Under the pieces are notes generated by a model. It worked only from the letters and a program-made list of their open reading frames with translations. It was not told the DNA's origin and did no database searches. Below are positions 16,656-25,132 of a stretch of 64,000 nucleotides of DNA, one piece after another. The DNA comes from Evansella caseinilytica (GTDB taxonomy: Bacteria > Bacillota > Bacilli > Bacillales > Salisediminibacteriaceae). Numbering within the stretch: the first letter of the stretch is position 1; each line of letters starts with the position of its first letter. The stretch spans positions 1-64,000 of the forward strand of contig NZ_FNPI01000008.1 of NCBI RefSeq assembly GCF_900107275.1. Direction: 5' to 3'. The position numbers and the translations under genes are program-made.

Positions 16656-17492
16656 CTACTCATCGTACACCCAGCTTTTATACCTTTTAAACAAGTATAT
16701 GAACAGGAAATAAGTAGCAGGGATTGCCGCTCTGGATTTTATTTTCAGGATTCCGGCTTTCCTTGCCGCAGCTTGCCCTGCCATCAGCAAGCAGATGACG
16801 AAGCCGTCGGTCATTCGGCCGCCTTTTCTGAGCAGCCAGGCTATTAAGAAAGAAACAATGTAAAAGTATATCGGAACAATCAAAAAATGCTCCTTCCAAG
16901 TGTAATATTTCCCGCGCCCAAACCGGACTTTGTGCAGTAATGTCAGCGGAAACCACACCGTTTTCCACGTCACTTGTATCGTATTAAAAAACGTGAAGAA
17001 AAGGATGAACGGATTTTTCCTCTTGATCAATGCGAACCACTGATCACTCAACCAGAAGAAAAAAAGTACGAGCGAGAAAGTATAATGCGTTTTCCACCAG
17101 TTATTTCGATATATTCGCCAGCGTAAAAACAGCCTTTCAATGGCGGAAAAGTACAGTGCGAAAAAAATTTTCATTTTCCAGCCGAAGCGAAAGGCTGTTA
17201 TAAAAAAAGCGGTGATTGGAATGTACACCGATTGGGACAAGACCGATCCTGTTATATGATTTAAATAACGGCTCTTGTTTGGAAAAATATTTGGTTTATA
17301 CTTATAGGCCTTAAAGATGCCAACGACAATATAGTCAAAAAAATATCCTAGACCGATGTTGGATAACAGCAGGACAAGCAGCTTCTTCCTGTTCATCTGC
17401 TTGCAGAAGGTGAACAGCATCAACCCAAAATGAATCATGGCAAGGATGATGAACGGTTTTTTTTGCTGCTGTCTTTTTCTATTGCTCCACAT
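16656..17492 (-). CDS. Uncharacterised multi-pass membrane protein
   Basis: 278 residues, strongly basic and aromatic, with about seven hydrophobic segments (for example LLVLLLSNIGLGYFFDYIVV, FSLVLFFFWLSDQWFALI and FLIVPIYFYIVSFLIAWLL). I do not recognise the family. The repeated pattern of short helices with W, F and K-rich loops recalls small uncharacterised Firmicute membrane proteins of the CBO0543 kind, but that is a guess. Encoded alone, convergent with the SEDS operon. Confidence 0.6.
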   Translation of the reverse strand: MWSNRKRQQQKKPFIILAMIHFGLMLFTFCKQMNRKKLLVLLLSNIGLGYFFDYIVVGIFKAYKYKPNIFPNKSRYLNHITGSVLSQSVYIPITAFFITAFRFGWKMKIFFALYFSAIERLFLRWRIYRNNWWKTHYTFSLVLFFFWLSDQWFALIKRKNPFILFFTFFNTIQVTWKTVWFPLTLLHKVRFGRGKYYTWKEHFLIVPIYFYIVSFLIAWLLRKGGRMTDGFVICLLMAGQAAARKAGILKIKSRAAIPATYFLFIYLFKRYKSWVYDE

Positions 17493-17777
17493 ATCAGCCG
17501 TGCTGCTCTTCCAGACAAATGTTCAGCATCCGTATCATCCATAATGTCTCTTGCTGCCGTGCTGCGCAGTTCATGCTGCATCATCCTCACCTGAATAGAC
17601 AATTGTAAGTACAGGCATTAGTATACGTTTTGTGTGAAAAACTATGCACCCCCCTGCTGAAAACAGGTTAATTTATCCTTACTCAGACAAACCTGGCATT
17701 TCAGAAAAGAGTGGGCTGCGACATAACATGGTATTCTTCTCACACAAGTCATACCCCTGTTTTAATGAATGAACAAG

Positions 17778-18728
17778 TCACGATCCGATCGGGTCCCGTT
17801 TCAGGAACGCCGTCACGCAATGGACGGCTCCCCAACCGTTCATCACTTCATCCAACAGCACTTCAGTGACTTCTATTCCGTTTTTTTCAAGAAGCCCCTT
17901 TGTTTCCGGGTTTCCGGTTGAAGTAACGATTTTTCCCGGCTCCAATGCAACGAAGTTGAGACACATTCCTTGCTCCACCTCATGAATATTCGTTACCTCA
18001 ATCAGTTCGACGCCACAGTCCAACAGCTGCTTGGCGCAATCATAGGACACATACCATGGAAAAATAAGCATTTTCCTTTTATCCACCATACTCATGTGAC
18101 TATCCAGGTGTATACAGCCATAGGGAATTTCAGTGCGAATGATATTTTTTACTCCGATATTGCGCAGTTCTGCTTCCACTTGACTTGCTCCGGATTCATT
18201 CGTCCGACTGCCTGTACCGATGACGACAGTCTCCCTGTCAATCCACATGGCACTGGCCCCTTCAAAGTATCCATTCCCATTGATCGTTTTTATAATCGGC
18301 ACTCCAAGGGCAGCGAGCGTTGCGGCAACAGCCCTCTCCTCTCCCCGCCGCGCAGGTATAGCCGGGCGGCAGACAATTGCCCCTTCAGGTGTCATGAATA
18401 CCAGGTCTCTTGCAAATATGGCATTCGGTTTATCTGTCCGTTGTTCCTGTACATAATGCACTTCCACACCATGATTGCGGTAGACATCCGCCAACGCATC
18501 ATGCTGCTGCCGCACTCTGTCTGCGTTCATCGGAGCACGGAAGCGGTAAGAGTGAAAGTTCTCCTCCGTTATTCCTTCCACTTCCATCCCCGGCTTGTGC
18601 ATGAGAACCGCCCGTAGCTTTCCAACCTCCGAGTCACAATACCACTCTCCCCACAACTCCTTCATTTCATCAGCGAACGTTTGCTCGGAAGGAAACCACC
18701 GTTCCCCTTGAACCTTGACACTGTTCAT
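17778..18728 (-). CDS. Arginine deiminase/dimethylargininase-fold amidinohydrolase
   Basis: 316 residues of the guanidino-group modifying superfamily. Visible catalytic features: GNGYFEGASAMW (Glu region), HLDSHMSMVD (His-Leu-Asp), and C-terminal GAVHCVTAFLKRD with the nucleophilic Cys. These enzymes hydrolyse arginine, methylarginine or agmatine-like guanidines or transfer amidino groups; the exact substrate is not shown. AAGGAGG sits ten bases before ATG 18728, so the frame extension to 18755 is not used. Its catabolic direction would oppose the arginine synthesis cluster downstream. Confidence 0.82.
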   Translation of the reverse strand: MNSVKVQGERWFPSEQTFADEMKELWGEWYCDSEVGKLRAVLMHKPGMEVEGITEENFHSYRFRAPMNADRVRQQHDALADVYRNHGVEVHYVQEQRTDKPNAIFARDLVFMTPEGAIVCRPAIPARRGEERAVAATLAALGVPIIKTINGNGYFEGASAMWIDRETVVIGTGSRTNESGASQVEAELRNIGVKNIIRTEIPYGCIHLDSHMSMVDKRKMLIFPWYVSYDCAKQLLDCGVELIEVTNIHEVEQGMCLNFVALEPGKIVTSTGNPETKGLLEKNGIEVTEVLLDEVMNGWGAVHCVTAFLKRDPIGS

Positions 18729-18955
18729 ATCCGTTGCTCCTCCTTCTCCCGTCAACCTGACAGCGATTATTTTTATGCTTCGATTCGTTTATTATATTAA
18801 AAAACACGTTTGCGTACGGGGAGTGCGTTAAATTATCTGCCGGAGTATTTGTATAAACAATTGTTAGAACAGGACTTTACCTTCATTACCACCTTTGTAT
18901 GCAGTTGTTGCATATATTATGTATATATATTAACTTATGCGTTTTTTTATTCAAG

Positions 18956-19011
18956 AAAAGTGCCAGGCACCTTATGACGCTTTAAAGCGTCATAAGGTGC
19001 CTGGCACTTTT
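18956..19011. repeat. Perfect 56-bp palindrome (AAAAGTGCCAGGCACC family, D1)
   Basis: Two exact 28-base arms centred on TTTAAA; outer part AAAAGTGCCAGGCACC. It overlaps the last two bases of the aldo/keto reductase stop codon and ends in a T run on the minus strand's downstream side, so it can terminate that gene. A 19-bp core copy lies at 33053-33071. Confidence 0.9.
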
Positions 19012-19993
19012 AATACGGTCCACGTATATATTCGAACACTTCCGCTTCATAAAATTGCTGCAATTGCTGCAATTCCTCCGCTGTAAAGGAAGGAACCTCG
19101 GTTGCAGCAAGATTGTCTTCTACCTGCTTCAATGTTTTGAATCCCGGTATCACCGTTGTAACTTCTTCCTGATCCAATATCCAACGCAATGCTGCCCGTG
19201 TCATGTTACCGCGGCGCTCTTCCACCCACCGGATTTTCCTGCTTAGTTCAACACCTTTAGCAAAGGGCAAACCGGCAAACGTTTCACCGACATTGAATGC
19301 TTGTCCGTCGCGGTTGAAATGGCGGTGATCGTCGGCAGCGAAGGACGATGCCGTCGTGAATTTTCCTGTTAATAGTCCACTGGCCAAAGGTACCCGCGCC
19401 AGAATGCCGACGCCTTTTTCCTTCGCTTGAGGAAACAACTGTTCTAACGGCTTTTGACGAAAAATGTTAAAGATAACTTGCAAAGCTTTGACATTCGGGT
19501 TTTCCAGACATAACCATCCTTCCTCCACCGTTTCCACACTGACGCCGTAACAGCGGATTTTCCCCTCCCGTTGCAGCTTATCCAGCACCGCAAACACGCT
19601 GCCGTCCTTAAGAATTGCCAACGGCGGACAATGTATTTGATACAGGTCGATCCTATCTCGCCGCAAACGCTTTAAGCTGTTTTCCAAATAGGCTCTAACA
19701 CGTTCTTCAGAATATGTCTCCGGATCAAAGATGTCCCCTGCGCGACAAAATTTCGTTGCTATATAAATCTCATCTTCCTTCCCTTTCGTTGCTTCGGCAA
19801 GCAGTCTTTCGCTATGCCCATCACCGTATACATCCGCAGTATCAAAGAAGTTAACACCTGCTTCCATCGCCCGGTGCAGTCCGGCCAACGCTTCCGCATC
19901 ATCCGTCCTGCCCCATGAACCACCGATGGCCCAAGTGCCAAAGCTCAATTCACTGATGATAAGATCCGTATTTCCTAACTGACGGTACTTCAT
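19010..19993 (-). CDS. Aldo/keto reductase
   Basis: 327-residue NADPH-dependent (beta/alpha)8 oxidoreductase. The catalytic tetrad is visible: Asp and Tyr in FDTADVYG (about 50-57), Lys in ATKF (about 80), His in YQIHCPP (about 118-124). The C-terminal cofactor loop IPGFKTLKQVEDNLAA is also present. It reduces aldehydes or ketones of unknown identity. Single gene; its 3' end is formed by palindrome D1. Confidence 0.88.
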   Translation of the reverse strand: MKYRQLGNTDLIISELSFGTWAIGGSWGRTDDAEALAGLHRAMEAGVNFFDTADVYGDGHSERLLAEATKGKEDEIYIATKFCRAGDIFDPETYSEERVRAYLENSLKRLRRDRIDLYQIHCPPLAILKDGSVFAVLDKLQREGKIRCYGVSVETVEEGWLCLENPNVKALQVIFNIFRQKPLEQLFPQAKEKGVGILARVPLASGLLTGKFTTASSFAADDHRHFNRDGQAFNVGETFAGLPFAKGVELSRKIRWVEERRGNMTRAALRWILDQEEVTTVIPGFKTLKQVEDNLAATEVPSFTAEELQQLQQFYEAEVFEYIRGPY

Positions 19994-20011
19994 CCAATCC
20001 CTCCCTGCAGT

Positions 20012-20560
20012 TGGCGTTCACCGCTCCAACTACGCCTATTCATCCCTTCGTTGAAACCGTTATCATTCTATCATAATCATTGATCAGCCGCCTAACAATA
20101 CGCCATCAGCTTTTGGAAAAAATGTTTCGCTTCCCCCTGTCACGATTGCCGGAAAATGAGTCGAGCATAGAGCTGCCGTTGCTGCATTTGCCAAATGGAC
20201 AATCTGCGCGTCTACAAGTATACCTCCCTTCCGACACGGAACAGAAAATACTGCTGCAAAAGTTATGAGGGCAATAGAAAAACGGAGCCTTTTCCCCTTT
20301 TTCTATTACCCATAAATAATGGCGCTGCCATTCATCCTAGAAAATTCCAAGAACAAAAGGTGCTGTTCCTCCACTTTCCCTGTTTTGCTTCAAATGGCTC
20401 TTGATGCCTTTTTGCAACAGCCGCACAGCCTTTTTTCATCGCGCTGTTCAAAACTACTGGGAAACTTGTTTGTGAATTTTTCGTTGCGCTGACTCTTCCT
20501 GCTCACGTACGTTTCCGGGTTAGGCTCCATTTGCGGATTCTGCCACGTCGTACCGACAGG
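20012..20560. other. Intergenic, no firm gene; hairpin and decayed repeat
   Basis: A short plus frame at 20080-20268 (ending LPNGQSARLQVYLPSD...) has no clear ribosome site and looks like a fragment of something larger. A hairpin GGGCAATAGAAAAA / TTTTTCTATTACCC lies at 20269-20311, and 20445-20530 is a degenerate copy of the GTTCAAAAAG-bounded repeat. Confidence 0.4.
20445..20530. repeat. Family B repeat, degenerate copy B1
   Basis: TGTTCAAAACTACTGGGAAA, then CGTTGCGCTGACTCTTCCTGC and TCACGTACGT, match the reverse complement of the copy at 32349-32489 in order, but the far end is lost. Confidence 0.55.
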
Positions 20561-21070
20561 CTAACAAATCGGTTGGCTGGATTCTTCCATCAAAGCCGCC
20601 GCCCGGCTGCGCAGTTCTCCGGTGACCGGGATAATTCGCTGATTTCTGCTGCCGCGAAACGGCAAAGTCAAGTCCCTTTCTGCTTCAATATACGGTCCGT
20701 CTACGATCGTATCCGCTAAAGCAAGCAGGATCAGCTCACTCTTTATCATTCGCTCCAATAATTGCTCCAGCGTATAGCCCGTATATATCCAGAGACTTTT
20801 CCCCATTTCCTTCACCCGCCTGGCTACAGGTACAAGCTCTGCCGCCTGGAAAAACGGATCGCCTCCCGAAAAGGTCACATCGTTGCTTTCCGATACACTT
20901 ATCGCGTGGACAAGCTCCTCTTCACTGTATTCCTTTCCGTTGTTTATATTCCAAGACGATGGATTATGGCACCCCGGGCAAAAATGGGGACATCCGGCAG
21001 TAAACACAACCGTCCGCAAGCCTTCGCCGTCGACGATCGAATCATGGATGACAGACAGCACCTTTACCAT
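20561..21070 (-). CDS. nrdG: Anaerobic ribonucleotide reductase activating protein
   Basis: 169-residue radical SAM activase that generates the glycyl radical on NrdD. The [4Fe-4S] motif reads CPHFCPGC (CX3CX2C), followed by WNINNGKEYS and the GGDPF loop. The long frame to 21376 is an extension inside nrdD; the family start MVKVLSVIHDSIVDGEGLRT is ATG 21070, preceded by GGGTGAAG. It overlaps the nrdD stop by seven bases (coupled translation). Confidence 0.93.
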   Translation of the reverse strand: MVKVLSVIHDSIVDGEGLRTVVFTAGCPHFCPGCHNPSSWNINNGKEYSEEELVHAISVSESNDVTFSGGDPFFQAAELVPVARRVKEMGKSLWIYTGYTLEQLLERMIKSELILLALADTIVDGPYIEAERDLTLPFRGSRNQRIIPVTGELRSRAAALMEESSQPIC

Positions 21071-22899
21071 GAATGCTTCACCCGCTTTGTTTCTTCCTCT
21101 CGCTTCGCGCTGTTCCAGCGGTTTAAATCGCCGACTAAATAACCTGTTATTCGGCGGATTCGCTCGATGTTTGTTTGATTTTCTTCCCCGCACTGCGGGC
21201 AAGCTTCTCCGATCACGCCGCCGTAACCGCAAGATTTGCAACGGTCGACAGGGTGATTGATGGAGCCGTAGCCGACGTTGTTTTTTCTCATTAAGTTGAC
21301 AATTTGCAGCACCGCCTGCGGATTGGCTGATGCATTGCCGTCCAGTTCGATGTACGTAATATGACCTGCGTTGCACATTTCGTGGAACGGAGCCTCACGT
21401 TTTATTTTTTCCTCAATCGATATCGCCGCGTGTACCGGAATATGAAAGGAGTTCGTATAGTATGATTTATCTGTTACCCTTGGAATGGTGCCCCACTTTT
21501 TCCGGTCCTTGGCCGTGAATTTCCCGGACAGCCCCTCTGCGGGAGTAGCAAGCAAGGAGAAATTCAGCTTGTATTTTTCCAGCGCTTGATCCATTTTTCC
21601 GCGCATCCAGGAGATCATTTCTTTACCCAGCTCCCACGCTTCTTCGCTTTCACCATGGTGCTTTCCTGTGAGGACAATCAAAGCCTCCGCCAGACCGATA
21701 AAGCCCATGCTTAATGTTCCCTGTTTCAGCACCTCTTCCAACGTATCATACCGCTCCAGCATTTCTCCGCCGCGCCAGACGCCTTGGGAATACAGGAATG
21801 GAAATTCTTCTGCTTTCCGCTTGGCTTGAAATTCGAAGCGGCTTAACAACTGGGCAATGACCACCTCGGACATTTCCTCCAACAGCTCGAAAAACGCCTT
21901 CCGATCGCCGTTTGCTTCCAAAGCCATTCCTGGTAAATTCAAGGATGTAAAGGAGAGGTTCCCCCTTCCAGTCGTTGTTTCCTCGCCGTGAATGTTTCCC
22001 ATGACCCTCGTTCGGCAGCCCATGTAGGCAACCTCCGATTCCGGCGTCCCCTGATCATACTGCTTGTTAAACGGCGCATCCAAAAAGCTGAAATTAGGAA
22101 ACAGTCGTTTTCCGGTCGTTTCCGCAGCCAATTGGAACAAATCATAGTTCGGGTCTTCCGGCTTCCCGCTGATACCGTCTTTTACTTTAAAAATTTGAAT
22201 CGGAAAAATCGGTGTTTCTCCTCTTCCTAGGCCCGCCTGGGTCGCCAGCAACAACTGCTTAATCAGCACCCGTCCTTCGACGGATATATCCGTACCATAG
22301 TTAATCGACACAAACGGAACCTGCCCCCCTCCGCGGGAATGCATCGAATTGGCATTGTGAATAAATGCTTCACACGCCTGAAAGACGGCATTCTCTGTCC
22401 TTTTCCATGCGATGCTGTCCTGCTCTTCCTCCGGCAAGTTCGAAGAAATGTTCTTACGAAAATCATCATATGTAGAGCGGACGTACGGTGCCAGATCATG
22501 ATCGAAGCAAGCAAAGGCTTGTCCGCCGTGCTGCATGTTCTGATTCGCCTGCAAAATGATCGAAGCCAGGCTCATCGCCGTGCCGATTGTTTTCGGCGGA
22601 CGGATAAAGCCGTGCCCAGTATGAAAACCGCTTTTCAACAGCTTTCCCAATGGAATTTGGCAGCATGTCGTCGTCCCAGTCGGATAATAATCCTTGTCGT
22701 GAATATAAATAAAGTTTTTTTCCTCCGCTTTCCTCACTTCGGTCGATAGCAACGCATGATCTGTATACCATTTCGACGTCAGTGACGCAAACTGATTTAA
22801 TTTGCCTAATGGCGTTCCCCCATCCATATTGGCATTTTCTTTCCCCTCGCTAAACGTTTGATTTGTTATTGCTTCAAATACTTGAGTAAACTCCTCCAT
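21064..22899 (-). CDS. nrdD: Anaerobic ribonucleoside-triphosphate reductase (class III)
   Basis: 611 residues. Makes deoxyribonucleotides without oxygen. The C-terminus carries the zinc site (CKSCGYGG...CPQCG) and the glycyl radical loop RRITGYLVGDLNRW. ATG 22899 follows AAAGGGGATA; the frame continues upstream to 23067, but that part is not family-like. The N-terminal ATP-cone common in NrdD is absent, so allosteric activity control by dATP is probably missing. Upstream, on the same strand, lies a cobalamin riboswitch, which fits repression of the B12-independent enzyme when a B12-dependent class II enzyme can work. Confidence 0.93.
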   Translation of the reverse strand: MEEFTQVFEAITNQTFSEGKENANMDGGTPLGKLNQFASLTSKWYTDHALLSTEVRKAEEKNFIYIHDKDYYPTGTTTCCQIPLGKLLKSGFHTGHGFIRPPKTIGTAMSLASIILQANQNMQHGGQAFACFDHDLAPYVRSTYDDFRKNISSNLPEEEQDSIAWKRTENAVFQACEAFIHNANSMHSRGGGQVPFVSINYGTDISVEGRVLIKQLLLATQAGLGRGETPIFPIQIFKVKDGISGKPEDPNYDLFQLAAETTGKRLFPNFSFLDAPFNKQYDQGTPESEVAYMGCRTRVMGNIHGEETTTGRGNLSFTSLNLPGMALEANGDRKAFFELLEEMSEVVIAQLLSRFEFQAKRKAEEFPFLYSQGVWRGGEMLERYDTLEEVLKQGTLSMGFIGLAEALIVLTGKHHGESEEAWELGKEMISWMRGKMDQALEKYKLNFSLLATPAEGLSGKFTAKDRKKWGTIPRVTDKSYYTNSFHIPVHAAISIEEKIKREAPFHEMCNAGHITYIELDGNASANPQAVLQIVNLMRKNNVGYGSINHPVDRCKSCGYGGVIGEACPQCGEENQTNIERIRRITGYLVGDLNRWNSAKREEETKRVKHSW

Positions 22900-23589
22900 G
22901 AAAAAATATCCCCTTTCGACATCTTGTATGCTAACAACACGGCGAATGCGATAATCTCTGCTAACGATGACGCACTGCCTGTATATATGCATGCGACGGA
23001 AAAATGCTTCCGATTCCGTTTTTTCGCAAGCGTGAACCTGCTGCTCCGGCATGCGCGCCTTCCCCATCGTTTCAGAAAACCGCTCTCACCTTTTTTATCA
23101 AAATAAAAAACCCTTCCAAAGTCGGAAAGAGTCAGAACGGCACTGATAAAACAAACGTTTTCCTGAATAAAGGGTGCAGCAAACACACTGTTGCGCTGTC
23201 GCTTCCTCCTGCGTCCATCCACAGCTCGCCGTCCAAGAAAGAGAATTCCGGTGTCCAATCGGCTGTTTCGGGATAAAAGTACTGGCTTTTTGACAGGCAA
23301 CACAGTGATAACAACCGAGGCGGCAGCCCCGCATTGTTTTTAGCGGCTGTTCAAAACCTCAAGAGGACAGTGCCCGCCAATCCCGCAGCTGTGCCAATAC
23401 TAGCCGCAGCTTACGTGCATAAGTATACGGTTCCGCTGCCCACGACTGCCACGCTTGTGATTTCGCGTCGATGCTTGTCCTTGCTTTTACACACACGCTT
23501 TTGATAATAATTATCATGTGTAAAAACCCTTTAATTTGTATGAAAACAATTCCGCGCCGCTCCATGATCTCATTCCCCGAAGTCATGAA
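22900..23589 (-). other. 690 bases between the cobalamin riboswitch and nrdD; decayed frames
   Basis: No intact gene. A frame ending at 23359 (MIIIIKSVCVKARTSIDAKS) and one at 23098-23334 starting MRGCRLGCYHCVACQ, with Cys spaced as in radical SAM proteins, are seen, and a neighbouring frame reads YPETADWTPEFSFLDGELW. This looks like a short gene broken by frameshifts. A weak terminator (CTTTCC/GGAAGG then a U run) lies at 23101-23130 minus, before the nrdD ribosome site. Confidence 0.35.
23101..23130 (-). terminator. Candidate intrinsic terminator upstream of nrdD
   Basis: Minus strand CTTTCCGACTTTGGAAGGG followed by TTTTTTATTTT. The stem is short (6-7 bp). Confidence 0.5.
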
Positions 23590-23776
23590 ACTGTGAAATT
23601 CAGGCAGGTCTCCTGGCTCATGCTTCACCCTACTATGCACCTTCCCGTACAGCCGCCCTTCAGCCTCTCTGCACAGTGGGACTTTCATTTCGTCAGCATT
23701 TACAGTTGCGGGGACAGCTTCGGACTCGCACCGAATTCCCTATTAAGCTCGTTGCTTCGCCGCACCTGAACCTCAA
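23590..23776 (-). promoter_or_regulatory. Cobalamin (AdoCbl) riboswitch
   Basis: Minus strand has the conserved blocks in order: AATAGGGAA...GGTG, AGTCCGAAGCTGTCCCCGCAA, CTGTAA, AAAGTCCCACTG, GGGAAGG, and the B12-box GAGCCAGGAGACCTGCC. About 187 nt. It precedes the nrdDG operon. Cobalamin binding is expected to lower expression. Confidence 0.93.
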
Positions 23777-23784
23777 GAAAAATC

Positions 23785-23814
23785 AATATATTGTGTTGTC
23801 ACTAAAAAAATCAA
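23785..23814 (-). promoter_or_regulatory. Promoter of the cobalamin riboswitch transcript
   Basis: Minus-strand TTGATT (23814-23809), 18-base spacer, TATATT (23790-23785), ending nine bases before the aptamer. Confidence 0.6.
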
Positions 23815-24169
23815 CTGTATATTGTATGTTGAGTGTACCGAAAAATCTTCATAAAAGCAATAGCTTTGAGGTAAGTTTTTCCGTGACTTTTGTACGGAAT
23901 TTCGTTTTCACAACCCGGCGGCTCGTGTCGGGCTTAGTCATTTCGCGGCTTTTGGAGGAAGTGTTTCTGTTTATTCATGCCTTAGTTCGACCTTTTTGAT
24001 CGTGTGCACACTAATTTTACGATACCAGTCGTCCTACTTTTTTATCTATTTACGATCTTCAGATTACATTTTCTTTACTTCGCCATTCCAATGGCGATTT
24101 ACCGCTGTTTTTTTGCAAAGGAAAACTTCTGAGTTCCGATGTTCACTTCATGTATCCGATCCGCAGTTG
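23815..24169. other. Intergenic, nothing recognisable
   Basis: 355 bases between fdhD and the riboswitch promoter. Only a short stem CCCGGCGGCTCGTGTCGGG at about 23912-23930 stands out; it may end fdhD transcription. Confidence 0.3.
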
Positions 24170-24964
24170 CTATTTCATTATCCTGTCAGGTCTGCTGTAC
24201 ACATTGAAGCGATCTCCGCGCACGAAGCCGACTACCGTTATCCCGAGCTCTTCCGCAAGCGCAATCCCCAGCGTCGTCGGCGCCGCCTTGGAAAGAATGA
24301 TCGCAGCACCAAGCTTGGACACCTTGAGCAGCACCTCAGAGGATATCCGCCCGCTGAAAGCAATGACTTTATCTCCCGTTGCTATGCCGTTTATCAGGCA
24401 ATAACCGTACACTTTGTCCAGCGCGTTATGACGCCCAATATCGGAGCGGGAAACGATCGGTTTTACACCGGAGCAGAGGGCCGCATTGTGAATGCCACCA
24501 GTTTGTTGAAAAACAGCGGAGTTTTCCTGAAGCTGGCGCATCAATCCTGTGCATTGCGATACTGTCAGCCGCGCTCCGTTCATGATCGTCTTCGCCGTAT
24601 TCACATCGCTTTGAAAGTAAAATTGTCTGCCTTTTCCACAACAGGAGCCGATGATGCGCTTTGAGGCCGCTGCCTGCGCTTCCGTCAGTCTGCTTCCGTT
24701 GGTCAGCTTCACATAGACAAACCCTTTGCCGTCGTCGATCGTGAGCGAAGCGATGTCCGCATACCGCCGGATCAACCCTTCCGCGGCTAAAAATCCGGCG
24801 ACCAACTCTTCCAGGTCCGTTGGCGTGCACAATACCGTGGCTACTTCGCTGCCGTTGACATTCAAAGTCACCGCCGTCTCCACAGCCACAACATCCTCCG
24901 CCTCTTCCTTTTGGCCGGCTACAAATCTCATCATCTTCTGTTGCCTGATCATCGGGTTTTCCAT
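24170..24964 (-). CDS. fdhD: Formate dehydrogenase accessory sulfurtransferase FdhD
   Basis: 264 residues. FdhD passes sulfur from a cysteine desulfurase to the molybdenum cofactor of formate dehydrogenase-type enzymes. The Cys-containing motif GSCCGKGRQF (about residue 110) and the C-terminal FSGRISSEVLLKVSKLGAAI and RGDRFNVYS stretches are family markers. GAAGGAG precedes ATG 24964; the frame extension to 25048 lacks a site. It lies directly after the molybdopterin oxidoreductase gene on the same strand, its likely client. Confidence 0.92.
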   Translation of the reverse strand: MENPMIRQQKMMRFVAGQKEEAEDVVAVETAVTLNVNGSEVATVLCTPTDLEELVAGFLAAEGLIRRYADIASLTIDDGKGFVYVKLTNGSRLTEAQAAASKRIIGSCCGKGRQFYFQSDVNTAKTIMNGARLTVSQCTGLMRQLQENSAVFQQTGGIHNAALCSGVKPIVSRSDIGRHNALDKVYGYCLINGIATGDKVIAFSGRISSEVLLKVSKLGAAIILSKAAPTTLGIALAEELGITVVGFVRGDRFNVYSRPDRIMK

Positions 24965-25132
24965 TGCGATCGCTCCTTCTCGATTGAAGTATGCTATGCA
25001 AAAGGCGTTAACGAGGACAGTGAAGGAAAAGGACAGCAAGCTTTCCAAATCCGGGTGATGATGAATATATTACGCTTCCGCCTCGCCAATTTCAACTATT
25101 TGACGCACCGCCATACAAATCATCCGCCACCC

